From NCBI GenBank assembly GCA_964036295.1, contig OZ038462.1, positions 27,331,759-27,395,758 on the forward strand: a DNA stretch of 64,000 nt, read 5' to 3'. Of the stretch, positions 32,525-44,125 are shown piece after piece. Made by a program: the position numbers and the translations under genes. The notes beneath the pieces were generated by a model. The model searched no databases. It was not told the origin of the DNA and saw nothing but the letters and a program-made list of their open reading frames with translations. Within the stretch, counting starts at the first letter, position 1. Every line of letters starts with the position of its first letter. The DNA is from Plumapathes pennacea. Its lineage: Eukaryota > Cnidaria > Anthozoa > Antipatharia > Myriopathidae.

Positions 32525-33847
32525 CTAGAAATACGATAATCGCAGATACCCCCTCACTCTGCCATTGATGGGACTTTTACTTTGGTAACTCCCAACAAGA
32601 GTAGCCTTTGTTTTACCGAAATGTCGACTCAATCTTTTCTTCGAACTCAAGTGCTACACGCAAAGGAAGGAGAAAAAGAATGGTGTGTCATACTTTTGCG
32701 TTGAAAAAAGAATCGATTGCGTGACGAAGTACGTATTTCCCACGGTCGGCACGTCAAATTAATTCATACAGTCTGCCAAGCACGTTCTCAAAATTTAATA
32801 CTCAAAGTTTGAAGTTGGTAAAACAGGAACACTGATTTTCCAATTTTGAATTCATAGGCAGTACAATTAAATAGCTTCCTGTGCGATCTGATTTTATTCT
32901 GGAAGGCATTCACCAGACTCAGGCATGCATATTTAATAGGCTCGAATTGTTTTGCATGTGAACCCACTCAAAACAGCAAGATTTCTCCCAGAATCAAAGC
33001 AAAACTTGAACAGTTTACTTCAAATTATACACGGGCTTCAAACCCAGTAATACTTCTAAGGGCTTGTGAACGATTCTCGCTGCAATCACCGCGTGTCAGA
33101 TTACAGAAAAATAAGACATCTGACTAAATCATACAAGGCTCCAAGTTCCGATTGCTCTGAGCGAATACGGTAGCCGAAACTGGCGACAGAAGCGTAGTAA
33201 AACAATACTTCGAAGGAAAATGATCAGCATACAGATTTTAATACATTCTTGAAGTGACCGAGTTACAAGCTATACGGGATAGAATATATTTGTCACGGTG
33301 ATTGTTCGATTTTCACTGACTAACCTTTGTTGCTTGTCCTTTCTAAATAAGTATCTGAGTTTAACACAAAACGGCGTCTGAAGCTCCCGATTTGCTTTCA
33401 AGCGCTGTTCCCTTTGCGGAGTTGTCTGTGTTACCCGCTTCTGTTCATGTCGCTTTCGATCGGCATTCATGCGCTGTTTTCTCTGCGGAGTCTTTTCTTC
33501 GGTCCGCTTTTGCTCTTGAAGTGCCTGTTCCCTTCTCTTTTGAAGACGAGCTTCGCGAGACCGTTCTGTTTCAAGTTTTCTAGTTTTCAAATTCATTTTC
33601 GTGAGCGCAGTTACGTACAATTGTTGCTTTGTTCAAATCTTTCTTAAAAACATGGCGGTGACGCTAGTCGATAGCCTTATTTGGACATTGCCTTAGGCAC
33701 CTGGCCTAAAAAGGTCGCATCGGACAAACACACAAACACACAAACACACGAACATTAGATTTCGAGATGGCGACGCGCTTGGAGTCTTCAAATGAGCCGA
33801 CTATGATGCATAAGCGTCGTAAATATTTCCCTCACTTCGTTCGGGGA
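32525..33847 (-). mobile_element. Helitron 3, 1.3-kb non-autonomous copy
   Basis: The complement begins TCCCCGAACGAAGTGAGGGA (33847 leftward) and ends CTAG at 32525, with host A and T at the borders. It matches the outer parts of Helitron 2 and keeps the uninterrupted site of the 16597-22401 insertion near 33208. It ends only about 60 bases before the FAM114A-like exon. Confidence 0.85.
33308..33595 (-). pseudogene. Helitron 3 Rep N-terminal remnant
   Basis: The minus strand reads RSREARLQKRREQALQEQKR and PQREQRLKANRELQ, homologous to 10450-10707. The rest of the protein is absent. Confidence 0.6.
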
Positions 33848-33908
33848 TAATTTTTTTGTTTTTTTTTTTTTGTTTTTTTTTTTGGCAATATTATCGTTTG
33901 TTTTTAAG

Positions 33909-34071
33909 GTTTTGCGAGGGAAAAGAAGCATCAAAAAGGAAGGCCAGTGACAGTACTGGTCAGGGGTGTGGGCAAACTCCGGTTGTGGACGTGTTTACCA
34001 AGTTTGAAGACCATCAGGGGATGGCACATCTGGAGCCTTTGGAAATTCTGTCTCACGAGTGTGAAGCAAAG
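33909..34071 (+). CDS. FAM114A-like gene, internal exon
   Basis: The exon lies between an acceptor (TTTTTAAG) and the donor AAAG|GTGGGT. It reads a basic linker, then FTKFEDHQGMAHLEPLEILS and HECEAKV, the conserved F-x-x-x-x-G-x-x-HLE-x-LE-x-LS block of FAM114A (NOXP20) proteins. These are conserved cytosolic proteins linked to Golgi and Rab2 biology. The earlier half of the protein is not recognised upstream; a Helitron sits immediately 5'. Confidence 0.7.
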
Positions 34072-34213
34072 GTGGGTCATAGAAAAAAACGAAAATAATT
34101 CATTCATCATTGCTTAGTAATGCGGTAATTATTGTACTGTACTTTCATGTTGTTAAAACACATGCTTTGCGGAGAGTGAACGGTATAGGCTTCCCCTGCT
34201 ACACTATAGTTAG

Positions 34214-34440
34214 TATTAGTGTAGTATGACTACTACTACTACATCTACTATAATTGCTACTACTATTTCTTCTTCTTCTACTTACTAACTGCAACTACTA
34301 AGTACGACTGTTCCTGCTACCACTTCCACTAGCCTCTACTGCTATTGTACTATCACTACTGGTCTGTTATTGCTGCTAGTATTACTTCTACACAGCTGCT
34401 AAACTGCTAGTGCTGTCGCCTGCTGTTGTTGTACTGTAAC
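34214..34440 (+). repeat. ACT/CTT-rich low-complexity tract in the FAM114A-like intron
   Basis: Imperfect ACTACT and TTCTTC trinucleotide runs extend through most of the intron between 34072 and 34485. Confidence 0.6.
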
Positions 34441-34485
34441 TAAAGATCCTCCACTACTACAACCAGTGATTTATTGTTCTTACAG

Positions 34486-35154
34486 GTGGAGTCGCAGATG
34501 ATAGACTTGGCAGAGGAAGACCTGTGTGTTTTAAAGCCGGTTTTACGGGCTGTAGAACAAGTATTTCATGTCGAGGAAGTTGATGAGGACGATTACGATA
34601 TCGATTGTGAAGAAGGCGACTTTGAGTCGAAAGTTGTTGAGAGCTTGAGTGCCCTGAACTTGACCGTGCGCCCAGATAAGCTAATCAACGCTCAAAAACT
34701 GGGAAAAGAATGGCTTAATGCTTGTGTAAAAGAACAAGATGCCAAATCAGGAAACAGAGCAGGACAGGAAATTTATGAGACAGCTGTTGGTACCATGGGA
34801 GAACTCACAGCACGAACTGTGGAGATGTTTCACAAAGTCGCCGAGCTCATCGTGTTTTAAAGTAACAAAGGCTCTGGGACGTCTTCTCTGGTGCAAGCGC
34901 AGCTTCTTAGAAAATTGTCAGACACGGTTTCAAGAAAGAGCTCGTCGCTAGCAATGCATTTTGCAGGTTGCTTGAATACAGCAGCGGATGATTCTGAGGA
35001 GCCGGACACCATTAGCCCAATGATTACGAATATTTATTTGGACTCGTCCACTTGCGCGTCATATTTGCAAAATTCCTGCAAGCTTCTGTGTCCTACACTA
35101 CAGTTTTCTTCCATCAATGAGAAGAGAACAAAAGAGGACGGATTTGGATGTTAA
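34486..35154 (+). pseudogene. FAM114A-like gene, last exon with an in-frame stop
   Basis: After the acceptor TTCTTACAG the frame continues in phase (CEAK|VESQMIDLAEEDL). It includes RPDKLINAQKLGKEWL and MGELTARTVEMFHKVAELIV, both hallmark FAM114A C-terminal segments. A TAA at 34858-34860 ends the frame at once. The same frame then stays open for 98 codons to 35154 and carries the expected family C terminus (SLAMHFAGC, SPMITNIYLDSSTCASYLQNS). One stop therefore truncates the last fifth. It may be a nonsense change in a decaying gene, recoding, or a sequencing error. An AATAAA follows at 35258. Confidence 0.75.
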
Positions 35155-35257
35155 TCTTGCAAACAAGAGAAAATCAGAAGAGCGCGTACTAAATGTGTCA
35201 GTGAGTTAGAGGGCGAGAAAATGAGCACGCAGTTAAATGGATGGGTTATAGCGAATG

Positions 35258-35263
35258 AATAAA
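35258..35263 (+). promoter_or_regulatory. Poly-A signal of the FAM114A-like gene
   Basis: AATAAA lies 104 bases after the second stop codon, at a plausible distance for 3' end formation. Confidence 0.5.
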
Positions 35264-35339
35264 GATGAGGGATATACATTTGACAGCTGTGCACAGAGTG
35301 TCGATTATGTATGACATTGCGTGGGGCCTTTGGCATATA

Positions 35340-35460
35340 AGTTTGCTCTTTGAAGATGAAAGCTCATCGAACTATCGGTTCTCACTGCAACACTCGCACG
35401 TTTTGTTCTAGATTGGTTAGGAGAATCTGCATTATGACCTCAGGAGTGAAAGATTAAAAA
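35340..35460. mobile_element. Right part of a piggyBac-type MITE, decayed
   Basis: The sequence resembles 7371-7514 (AAACTATC..., GAGAATCTGCATT) and ends CAGGAGTGAAAGATTAAA. The left end is lost. Confidence 0.4.
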
Positions 35461-35809
35461 TAATATCCTGTTGGTCAAGCAATTAACTCTTTCACTTTTA
35501 AAAAGCACTTGCTCTCAAGTTGGAGTGCATACACTGTAAGGCGCTGCCATAATTGATTTGATAAAGGGAAGTTATCCGAAAACCCATTAACAGTACTGGT
35601 GAACCTCCTCTATTTCAGGCGTTATGAAGGTGTAATTAAAAAGATATACGATGGTACATAGTGTTTGTCATGTGGCCTGAGGTTTGCTGGTAAGGCAGCC
35701 GCTATTTATCCGGCGGAGCACCTGGACGTCACATAGCGTATCGACCGTGGTTCATCGGTGTCAAGGAACAGATGTTTCAATGTTTCAAGTAGACATCTTT
35801 GGTTTCTTA

Positions 35810-35948
35810 GAGCCGCTTTCGGCCCTGAACTGTCGAAAACCAAAACCAAAGCAAGTACACTGCCCTGTGTAGACCAATCGGAAATCGCTGCAAACGCAAA
35901 ACCAAAACAATCACACGATTACTTTCAACAGTCATCCGAAAACGGCTC
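35810..35948. mobile_element. Short TA-type MITE copy, 139 bp
   Basis: GAGCCGCTTTCGG opens it and CCGAAAACGGCTC closes it. The interior is an internally deleted version of 1960-2249. Confidence 0.65.
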
Positions 35949-36284
35949 CAACCTGTGAGTCCTGTTATACTGTAGCTCGGATTCATCCCAACTACTCACA
36001 CTGCAAACATCGCACTCAGACGTCGCATTTCACGCACGATTCTGTGCGGCGTTTTTAGAGCTGCCTGCATATTTTACGTGAACGTCTGCGTACGTCTTTA
36101 TGTGAACGTCCAACATCCGCGCCCACAACTTGCTTTACTTTCACAAGTTCAAGCATTACGCTATACTCTAGTTCAAGATATTCACCGTACGCATTTCTTA
36201 TTCTCTTTCCGCATTTTTTGGGAATGCTGCGCGTGAGCCTACGCAAACCTCCGGAAAGCACTGCGTGTCTGTATCATACGAGAA

Positions 36285-36609
36285 GAACCGTTAGTTTCAG
36301 ATGACTGTCGAACGTAATCGTGTGATTGCTTTGGTTTTGGTTTTGGTTATCCGATTGGTCCAAACCAGGTTAGCAGCACTCTTGGCCAATCAAGAGAAAA
36401 AACAAAACCTGGTTGCGATATTCTCACACAAGAAAGCAAGTAGCGATGGCGTGTTCTCGCACTGCTGATCGGTTAGTAAAACCAATACCAATTACTTGGC
36501 TTTGGTTTTGCTCGTACTTCTAATTGGTCGGACGTGTTTTTGCTCGCCTCGTTGATTGGCTCTGTAATTGCGTTGGTTTGGGTTTTCGACAGTCATCCGA
36601 AAAGCGCTC
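36285..36609. mobile_element. TA-type MITE copy, 325 bp
   Basis: ATGACTGTCG and CGACAGTCAT arms, the AACCAAA-rich interior and a terminal GCGCTC|TA place it in the family of 1960-2249. Confidence 0.65.
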
Positions 36610-37041
36610 TAAGACGGTACCGTGGAAATGCAGTTTTCGGCCGTGCGGTCACCTTGTTTTTTGGTCAGCGGAAACTGCACAAAAGTGTAGATTCAAGTGT
36701 ATTATATCTTGTAGCTCAGTGTAACGCCCGTAAAACCTCAATATTTGGCTAAGAAACTCAATTCTGGGACCCTAGACTCAACCAAAAGCTGGTTAGGTCA
36801 GTGCATTTTCTGGAGCATAAGATGTGCACCAGAAAAATGGGGCTTGCACACGATGTGAAATTTTACCCCTAGTTAGATTGACTTACACAGTAATGGCAAG
36901 GAACGCTGACCAACGCGGTGTGGTACATGTGTGATATGATACGGACTTCTTTTCAGGACTGAGTAGCGTATGGGTAGGGATTTATGTGTGTAGCTAAGCA
37001 TTATGTATATTGTAGGTGTTAAGTCAAAACTGACTGACTAC

Positions 37042-37073
37042 TACTCACTTACTCACTCACTCACTCACTCACT
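37042..37073 (+). repeat. TCAC microsatellite
   Basis: About seven near-perfect ACTC/TCAC units occur in a row. Confidence 0.75.
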
Positions 37074-37307
37074 TGATCACTTACTGACGGACTGGTCGCC
37101 CCGGGCTAGCGGACATGACTTCCTTCACGCCCTGAATATTCACTTTTTACGGAAATCTTCACCAGCGCTTGTTTGTTTGTATTGCAGACCTACCACGTGT
37201 TGTGTCTCCAGGATGCTAAAGAGGTGGGCCTTGCTATAATGCTGACCTGTACTCCCCACCTTTATCCGTCCTTCTCACTTGTTTTCTGTTAATGATCGTC
37301 ATTGTTT

Positions 37308-37635
37308 GGGCCGTTTTCGGATGACTGTTGAAAACCAAAACCAAAGCAAGTACACTGCCAATCATAGATGCGGTGAGAAACATTTTCAACCAATCAGAAG
37401 CCAATGTGATCTGCGTTTGGTTTTACACTGTCTCTGAAGAAGAAACCAATCAGAAGTGCGAGGAAACTTTATAGTCGCTATTTGCTTGTTTGCGTGAGAA
37501 TATAGCTGTTAGGTTTGCTTTTGCTCTTGATTGGCGAAAAAGGCTGCGAACATGTTTGGACCACTTCAAAGGGGAACCAAACGCAAAACCAAAGCAATTA
37601 CACGATTACTTTCCATAGTCATCTGTAAACGGCTC
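37308..37635. mobile_element. TA-type MITE copy, 328 bp, at the left edge of unit B
   Basis: Its ends match the family and its right end matches base 1-11 of the window. Units A and B are collinear from here rightward. Confidence 0.65.
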
Positions 37636-37805
37636 TGACACAATAGATGTCTTTTTCTGTTGCCCCCTTTTGTCATCTCACATGTTCGCTGCTTTAATTT
37701 GTGAGCTTCGCAAATTCTAACCATCCTGCTTGTTGTTACTCTTTTTCCTGGTACATTTGTGGCCGTCTTTGCCGTGTTTCTCTTGCTCTGCATTGTACCA
37801 TTCAG

Positions 37806-38075
37806 AATCAAGGAACGCAGGAAGAGGTGGAAGAAGACGACGACAGCAAGTCCCAACACGGTGAAGACGATGAACAAACGGAAGAAGCACAGAAGGATGA
37901 AGTGGGAGAAGATAAACCAAATGTAAAGGAATCTGATAAAGAAGTATCGACCGATAACGGTATCTCTGTAATAAAGGTAACTCCAGAGCTGGTAACCGAG
38001 AGCAAATCCGACGTCAGTGATGCTAAATCCAGTACGGAAAATAAAGACCGTCAAACGCAGGCTGATGGCATTTAG
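37806..38075 (+). CDS. Acidic terminal exon, unit B copy
   Basis: This is paralogous to 193-462, with the same acceptor, the same length and the same stop. The few differences in this frame are mostly non-synonymous. The alternative hydrophobic-then-basic frame stays open for about 40 further codons here, unlike in unit A. Upstream exons are not recognised between 35.3 and 37.6 kb. Confidence 0.4.
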   Translation, partial: NQGTQEEVEEDDDSKSQHGEDDEQTEEAQKDEVGEDKPNVKESDKEVSTDNGISVIKVTPELVTESKSDVSDAKSSTENKDRQTQADGI

Positions 38076-38423
38076 TCCTTCAACCTCTGCCCTCTCACTG
38101 TCGAACCAACTTCAGTTCCGCTACGACCTTTTGTCGCTGTTGAAACTGCCTCAGAGTTAGTCCACTTTTAATATTCTGACGTCATCTTCGGAGAGAGCTG
38201 GCTGTCATTCCAAACTTCGTCAGTCGACGAGCAAGATGCACGGTGGGATGTTTTTTTTCCACGCTGGTTTTCGCCAGTGCGTTTCAAAGACGGAAAACGT
38301 ACTTTCGTAAGTCAAGTCGTCGGTAAAACCTGAAGTCAGATTCGATCGGGAGTTGAAGACAGGTTAAAGATTCGAGGTCTGCGGGGAATATAACGGCGTG
38401 CAATTATCCCGTGTTTTGTTTAA

Positions 38424-38637
38424 CCCTTTCACTCCCAAGCTCAAACTACAAATTCTCCCACCCTTTAAGAACAAAACGAATGAGTGTCAGCAGTAAGAAT
38501 TGATTGTTCAATCAGCTTTCGTATCAGCAAAATATCAGGTAGCAAAAATTCTCCATACTGTATAATGTATATAAATTATCTGGTGATAGACTAAAGGAGA
38601 AAACCAGACTAGTTGATTACTCTTGGGAGTGAAAGGC
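38424..38637. mobile_element. piggyBac-type MITE, unit B copy
   Basis: TTAA at 38420-38423 and 38638-38641 flank CCC...GGC termini. It is orthologous to 809-1022. Confidence 0.8.
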
Positions 38638-38981
38638 TTAATTGAGCAGATTTCTAGCCAGACTAAGCAGCCAAGACAGTTTTTTTCTTGACGAATTTTG
38701 CTTTTCAAAGCTCGACAACCCTTCGTATACAACTTCTTTCGCACAATCCAAAACTTTCGCGTCTTCACCAGGTGATTTGTACATCGAGGCAGTTTGAACA
38801 ATCCAGGGATGTCAGTTGCTATTCCCGTCCCTTCTTCCTCGTAATCTGAGACCCACGAGTGATATTCCTATTTCGCTGTTTTTGGGGAGTTTATTTGCAA
38901 TAATATAGGTGAGACCTCCGCTCGCTTCTTCTCCAACGCAACTTTCACTGCTGGCGGTGTTTTGCTACAATCTGGACAAAC

Positions 38982-38985
<4 letters not shown>

Positions 38986-39013
<28 letters not shown>
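38986..39013. repeat. Poly-A tract, unit B
   Basis: This is the counterpart of 1366-1389, slightly longer. Confidence 0.65.
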
Positions 39014-39016
<3 letters not shown>

Positions 39017-39084
39017 AGGTCATTTATAATAAAAAGTATTTTCTTTACTTTGTACTTGTCATTTAGCTTATAGTTAAGTACGAT

Positions 39085-40681
39085 TGTACTGATAGTTAAA
39101 TGTATTTAAAGGGCCTCTGTAGCTGTTCACATACCACTGCATGCTTGTTTTACTGTAACCGAAGGACTTGTTGAAACTTCCAGTGTTGCTCATGAATTCC
39201 ACAATCTGGCCGAGCTTACTTCTGTACTGGTGTTTGCTGTCAAATAATAAACCCATTTGATTTGGTATTGTGTGTATTGATTCCTTGATGATATCTAGAT
39301 GTCTGCACCCGAACACCACTGCTACCCGCGCTCTCCGAACCCGCATCGGAAACCGCAGATGTTATATTTTCCTATCATACTTTAGTCATATATTCTCGTC
39401 CCATACTCAAGTCTTGTTCTCCTTCAATACTAGATTCGCATGAAGCATTGAGGGCGTGTCATGCAACATTGCCCAACATGGTGTACAAAGTAACGCAACA
39501 TGTGCTCAACAATGTTGGGCGATGTTGAGTGCCAACATGCTGCGTTCATTTAGTGCACAGGCCTTTATACTCTTAGGAATGTTACTTTCCAGAAAGTTTC
39601 AAGCGATTTTGAGACTAAATAACACATTACGTCGGCCTGTAACAGAAGTTTTACGTTTTCTGCCTTTGCGGGGCCACATAAAAGGCTATCAGTTCAGTCT
39701 AAGCCTTGGCAATGCATTGGACAATTTTATGACTCGGAACTGCGGTATAAGGCTGGTTCTCTATTTTGCGTTCAGGCAATGTTGGACAAAATTATTGACA
39801 CGTGCAGCCCCCTCCACCAAACAATGTCGATCTTCTGATTTTTAAGGCTCGGTTTCCGGTGAGAATCCTTGCAGAAGTGACATCCTAACTTGAGAAACAA
39901 CGCGTGACGAAGTGCTGCTCGATGTTTTTTGATGTAAAACTTTGAAGCCAGATAATGAAGCGGATCGGTTCGTACGGTCAAAACCTTGGGCGATAATTTC
40001 TCCGTACAGACCTTACGCTCGGTCAATAAGAAGTATATAATAAAGTATGCATACTAGTTCCTAAGTCATTTCACAAGAACCAGGAACACCAGGAAAGAAC
40101 ATTCTCAAATCTCACTACATCACCCAATCTCATACCCGGACCATCTCAGAATTTGGTTGCAAAGTCATCGTTGGGCCAAGTAGTACAAACGTATAGCTAG
40201 TGAACTGGTGCTTCATCTTGCTATATTCGCTGCCTTATATGCAGGTACAATCAACTGGGTCCCTGCAAACTTTATCGTTCGCGGTGAAAACTCCGCGCCA
40301 TGTTTGACCGTTGGTGTAGTTTCGGTCGTTTGCATTGTATCTGAAATAACCAATCAGGATCATCCAAAAATCGTATCTCTAGAGCTTTTGATTTCGTCGG
40401 GTATACGCGTAAGACATCAGAAGGTCTGGGTACAAGATTGTACATCACTCCGTGCATTCTCTTCATTTGAGAGAATTTGAGTGAAAGTATCTGGAGATCG
40501 TTTGAGAGGCGACCATCAGCAGTCAGTCAATCAATCGTTGGTATACATTTAATTACCTTCGTATATTAATTCCTTTGACATTTAAATAATTTTCTCTCAA
40601 AGGTGGTTACATTCTCTTTTACTTCGGACGACAATGAATCACTTATACTGGTGTTTCTATTAGCGACCGATGCTAAAGTAG
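39085..40681. other. Duplicated non-coding block (unit B)
   Basis: It is the counterpart of 1480-3430 without the MITE at 1960. No supported gene is seen. Confidence 0.45.
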
Positions 40682-41204
40682 TCATGTACTGTCCATGTAG
40701 CGGTGGCCCTCGTCTTTTTTGTGGTGTTCCTTTGATCTTCGGTTGTGGTCGGGCAGCTTATGGGGTCCCTCGTCCAGCTCCACGGCGTCGCTGGGTGCTT
40801 TGTAGGACCAAACTGTCACCCATGGTGAAGCCAAATGCCCGACCTGACACTTACATTTACCAATGCCTAGTTTGCAGCTTCGGCTGACTCCTTTGTTCTT
40901 AGCCTCTCCCTTCTTCCTGCTAAACCTGATCTTGCGATCTTTCTTTGTTACTCCACGATACATGACCACATCAGTATCCACGCAGCTACTTCCATAGCAA
41001 TAACAACCTAATCCTTTGAAATGGCAGTCACTGTGTTTTTGACACCCTATCCCCGGAACTTGACATTCGTAATCTGGCCTTTCGGGCGTTCCAGTCATCA
41101 CGAACCTACGCAGGATTACGTCACCTTCCTTAAGAGATTCACAGCCGTAACTTAGCATCCCTTCATAGAACATTTTTAGATTGGTGGCCTTGATGTACCT
41201 GTCA
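40682..41204 (-). CDS. MACPF copy B, exon 2: cysteine-rich C-terminal exon
   Basis: It has the same acceptor and phase as copy A. All cysteines of the C-x6-C-x5-C-x6-C-x-C-x4-C block are kept. The tail ends KKDEGHRYMDST and a TGA, identical to copy C and so probably ancestral. It is separated from exon 1 by a 4.04-kb intron. Confidence 0.75.
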
Positions 41205-42157
41205 CTGAAGAAAAACGTAGAACACGTCGTATTCAGTAAACTTCATAGTTTGTATGCAGCGTAGTTGAGAAAGAATCATTCGCCCACCTGTGAACACTAA
41301 CCGGCACAAAAGAGGCAGCTAAAAAAGGTTTTTATTATCAGGGAGCGTATCTTTATAATTCTCTGCCCACAATTCTTCAGACAATATCGACCGCCAAAGA
41401 ACGCTATCAGTCTATAATTATGTAATTATTTTAAATCCTAAGAGTTCTTAGATATGATATATAAGTGTCTTAGTGGCTTTAGTGTGCTTTTCAAAGGTTT
41501 TAGGAAGCTTATTATTACAGTAATTTTCTATCTTTAGAATAGAGTTTCTATTTTATTTTAGATTTTGTGTTTAAACAGGGCTGCTATTGATAACAGTGAT
41601 GTCACTAAAGGCATCACCCTGTATTTGTATTATTGCTTGTGACGTCACAAGCTATAAAATGCAGCGATTTTTTTTTTTTTTATTTTTCTGGGTTAGAGAT
41701 CTGCATGCGATGATTGGTTGATATTATCATGTGATTTGTGATGACGTTGTGATCACGTGACTTGTCGAGCAAGCAGTTTCGCCATTTTGAAGACAGCAAG
41801 TTGCTTGCCTTAGTTGGCTCTGTGGATTATTTTATGGACCGCTCATCTTACTTACAAACGCATACGCCGGCTGCGGTAGACCCATACTAAATTTCATTGA
41901 GCGGTTTTGGCTTGGGTCGGTCCGTTCAGCCTCAAAAGCCACATTGAAAGCCATGAAAGCAAATGCAATGAATTTATCAATGAACTGCATAACTATGCAC
42001 AACTGTACAGAAATGTACGAAGAATCTAATATCCAGAACCTTGAGAACTTGAAGGAACAAGCTGAACGAAGGCGCTCGAGATACAAAGACGAGAACCTGT
42101 GTAAAGACGGCGATTCTTGACAAGCGCTTGATAGCGGATTATATGGAACTGTTTAGT

Positions 42158-42313
42158 ATGAGGGTGAACTTGAAGGTACTTTGTATTCTTTTACTTTGTA
42201 TTATTCTTGCTGATACAAGCAAAGCGTCAGAAAATCTGACTTTTGTTTGGAATCAAAATTTCACTCTGCGTGCATTTATGTTGTTGTTGCGAGATTTTGG
42301 CTCGGTGCCATGA
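42158..42313 (+). CDS. Small open frame with a signal-peptide-like start
   Basis: MRVNLKVLCILLLCIILADT starts a 51-residue frame; an in-frame ATG also lies 30 bases upstream. No homology is recognised, and it may be chance. Confidence 0.2.
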   Translation: MRVNLKVLCILLLCIILADTSKASENLTFVWNQNFTLRAFMLLLRDFGSVP

Positions 42314-42363
42314 AGGTCAAACAATCAGTGGAACAGATGGCGTTATTATTTGAAAATTAGGAA

Positions 42364-42699
42364 ATGGCTGAGGAAAAAGTGACCGTTGGTAGATCTTGCT
42401 TCGCTCAGTTTTATTGTATTCCCATAAATGTTTATGTGAAAGAAAACCGAAGTCCTCCAAGACGAAGTCATGAGCCAAGCCACGTACCATTGAATTACCT
42501 TTCACGCATTTTGAACAAGAGTAGAAAAAGCAGGCGACTAATACAAGAATACATTTCAAAGAATGTCCCAAAGTCGTCAAAAGTTCATGATTATACCCGA
42601 GCTTACGTACTTCACAATGCTAATGCGTTCCGTGAACGTGCATGTAAACAACATGGAAACAATAAAAAGCCACAGATGGAAATGGAAAGAGAAAATTAG
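42364..42699 (+). CDS. Basic 111-residue open frame, unrecognised
   Basis: A charged frame (YLSRILNKSRKSRRLIQEYI) lies upstream of the 2A-like remnant. It may be part of the same decayed element. Confidence 0.25.
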   Translation: MAEEKVTVGRSCFAQFYCIPINVYVKENRSPPRRSHEPSHVPLNYLSRILNKSRKSRRLIQEYISKNVPKSSKVHDYTRAYVLHNANAFRERACKQHGNNKKPQMEMEREN

Positions 42700-42802
42700 G
42701 ATCAATAAACCATCGCTGCGAGAAAGCTAGAAGCTCAAGAAGAAGATTGCCAAAAGTAACCGAGGTGCTAAGATACGTTTGTATTTTAAAATGTGTTAAA
42801 AC

Positions 42803-42967
42803 ACAGGCATTGCAAGATCAGACGTAGTCAGAGATCAAAATCACAGAACCAAGTACAATGGGTTTTCTCTGTCAAGGGATATAGAAAAAAATTCCGGTCC
42901 TTCAGTTGTTGATCCAAACAAAACGATCATCGGTTGGCTTTCTGGATGCACGGAAGCCATACTTTAG
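42803..42967 (+). pseudogene. Mobile-element protein remnant with a 2A-like motif
   Basis: The frame reads TGIARSDVVRDQNHRTKYNG and then SLSRDIEKNSGPSVVDPNKT. DIEKNSGP differs by one residue from the D-x-E-x-NPGP consensus of 2A ribosome-skipping peptides. Cnidarian transposon proteins of this layout often carry it. The frame stops soon after. Confidence 0.5.
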
Positions 42968-43792
42968 GAGCGATTTTGGCTTGCATTGTTTTTAAGCGTC
43001 GGAAGACTTGAAAATAGCCGTACCCAAATGCTTGATGTGTTACCAGCGGGACCCCCGTAAAGTACGAAGGGTTGTGTTTTGCAAATGCTCGATTATAGAT
43101 ACCGCTTCAACCAATGTATCTGTGTTCTGAGCAATATTTGTGTGAAAGAACATCGAATAAGTAGTAGAAGACGTGTCGAAACTTGATAGAACTTGAACTT
43201 TTCCCTGCGGGCAGAGCGTCTCCCTTTGTCGGAAACTCTGCGGCTTTGTGTAACGCGCGGCGTATACGAACAGTCGGCGTTTAACTTCGTTTTGCGTGCA
43301 GTAAAGGTTCTTTGTTTATTGTCTGAGGATATTGAATTACTAATAGGATTGAGGCAAATATCACGCGAGATTAAGATACAAGATCTGTCAATGAAATGTC
43401 ACGAGCATAATATCATAGAACGGGGAATCCCGAATCATCAGCTACTTAGCTTTCACTCACGCCGCTTTAACAAAAGCAGGAAAGACCGGCAGGCGATTAC
43501 ATCGAGAATATTTGTCACTGAATACCTCGAAGTCTTCAAGGTTGATATCCGACTATCCGAGCCGTAATGTTCGCTCCACAAGCCCGTGATGCACGCCTTT
43601 GTTGTCACGGTATTCAAACGTCTGCAGCTTCCGATAGAGATTAATTTCGTATCGACTCAGAATTTTGCGTTAAAGCTTAATGCATAGCAGTCTTGAACAT
43701 ATTAGTGATCAGACTTGTACATGTAGGATGCGTAACGTCTGAGATGGCTTTTTCATACGAAGTAATTTCATCATGGGAAGTGTCATGTTTTA

Positions 43793-44125
43793 GGCCCCGT
43801 CCACACTACGCCGGATAAATTTGAAAACGCAACTTTATTCTTACGGTTAGGAAAACGCTCTTAAAAGTGGATAAATTTGAAAGCGCCGGCTTTGCGTTTT
43901 GGTGTGGACGAAAAACATTTTGAAAACGGAACTTTTCGAAAACCCTGACTCACGTGGCCAGGTCAAGTGGTTTCAAAGATTGTCAGGGACGTTTGTAGAG
44001 CAATAACAATACATTTGGGCCCGGAAACATTTTATCCGTTTTCCAGTGTGGACGGAAAACATTTCTTGCGTTTTCAGAGTGAAAGTTGCGTTTTCAAATT
44101 TATCCGGCGTAGTGTGGACGGGGCC
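43793..44125. mobile_element. MITE with GGCCCCGTCCACACTACG termini, 333 bp
   Basis: The inverted arms extend for about 40 bases with few mismatches (continuing CCGGATAAATTTGAAAACGC). The target duplication is not clear and there is no coding region. Confidence 0.75.
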
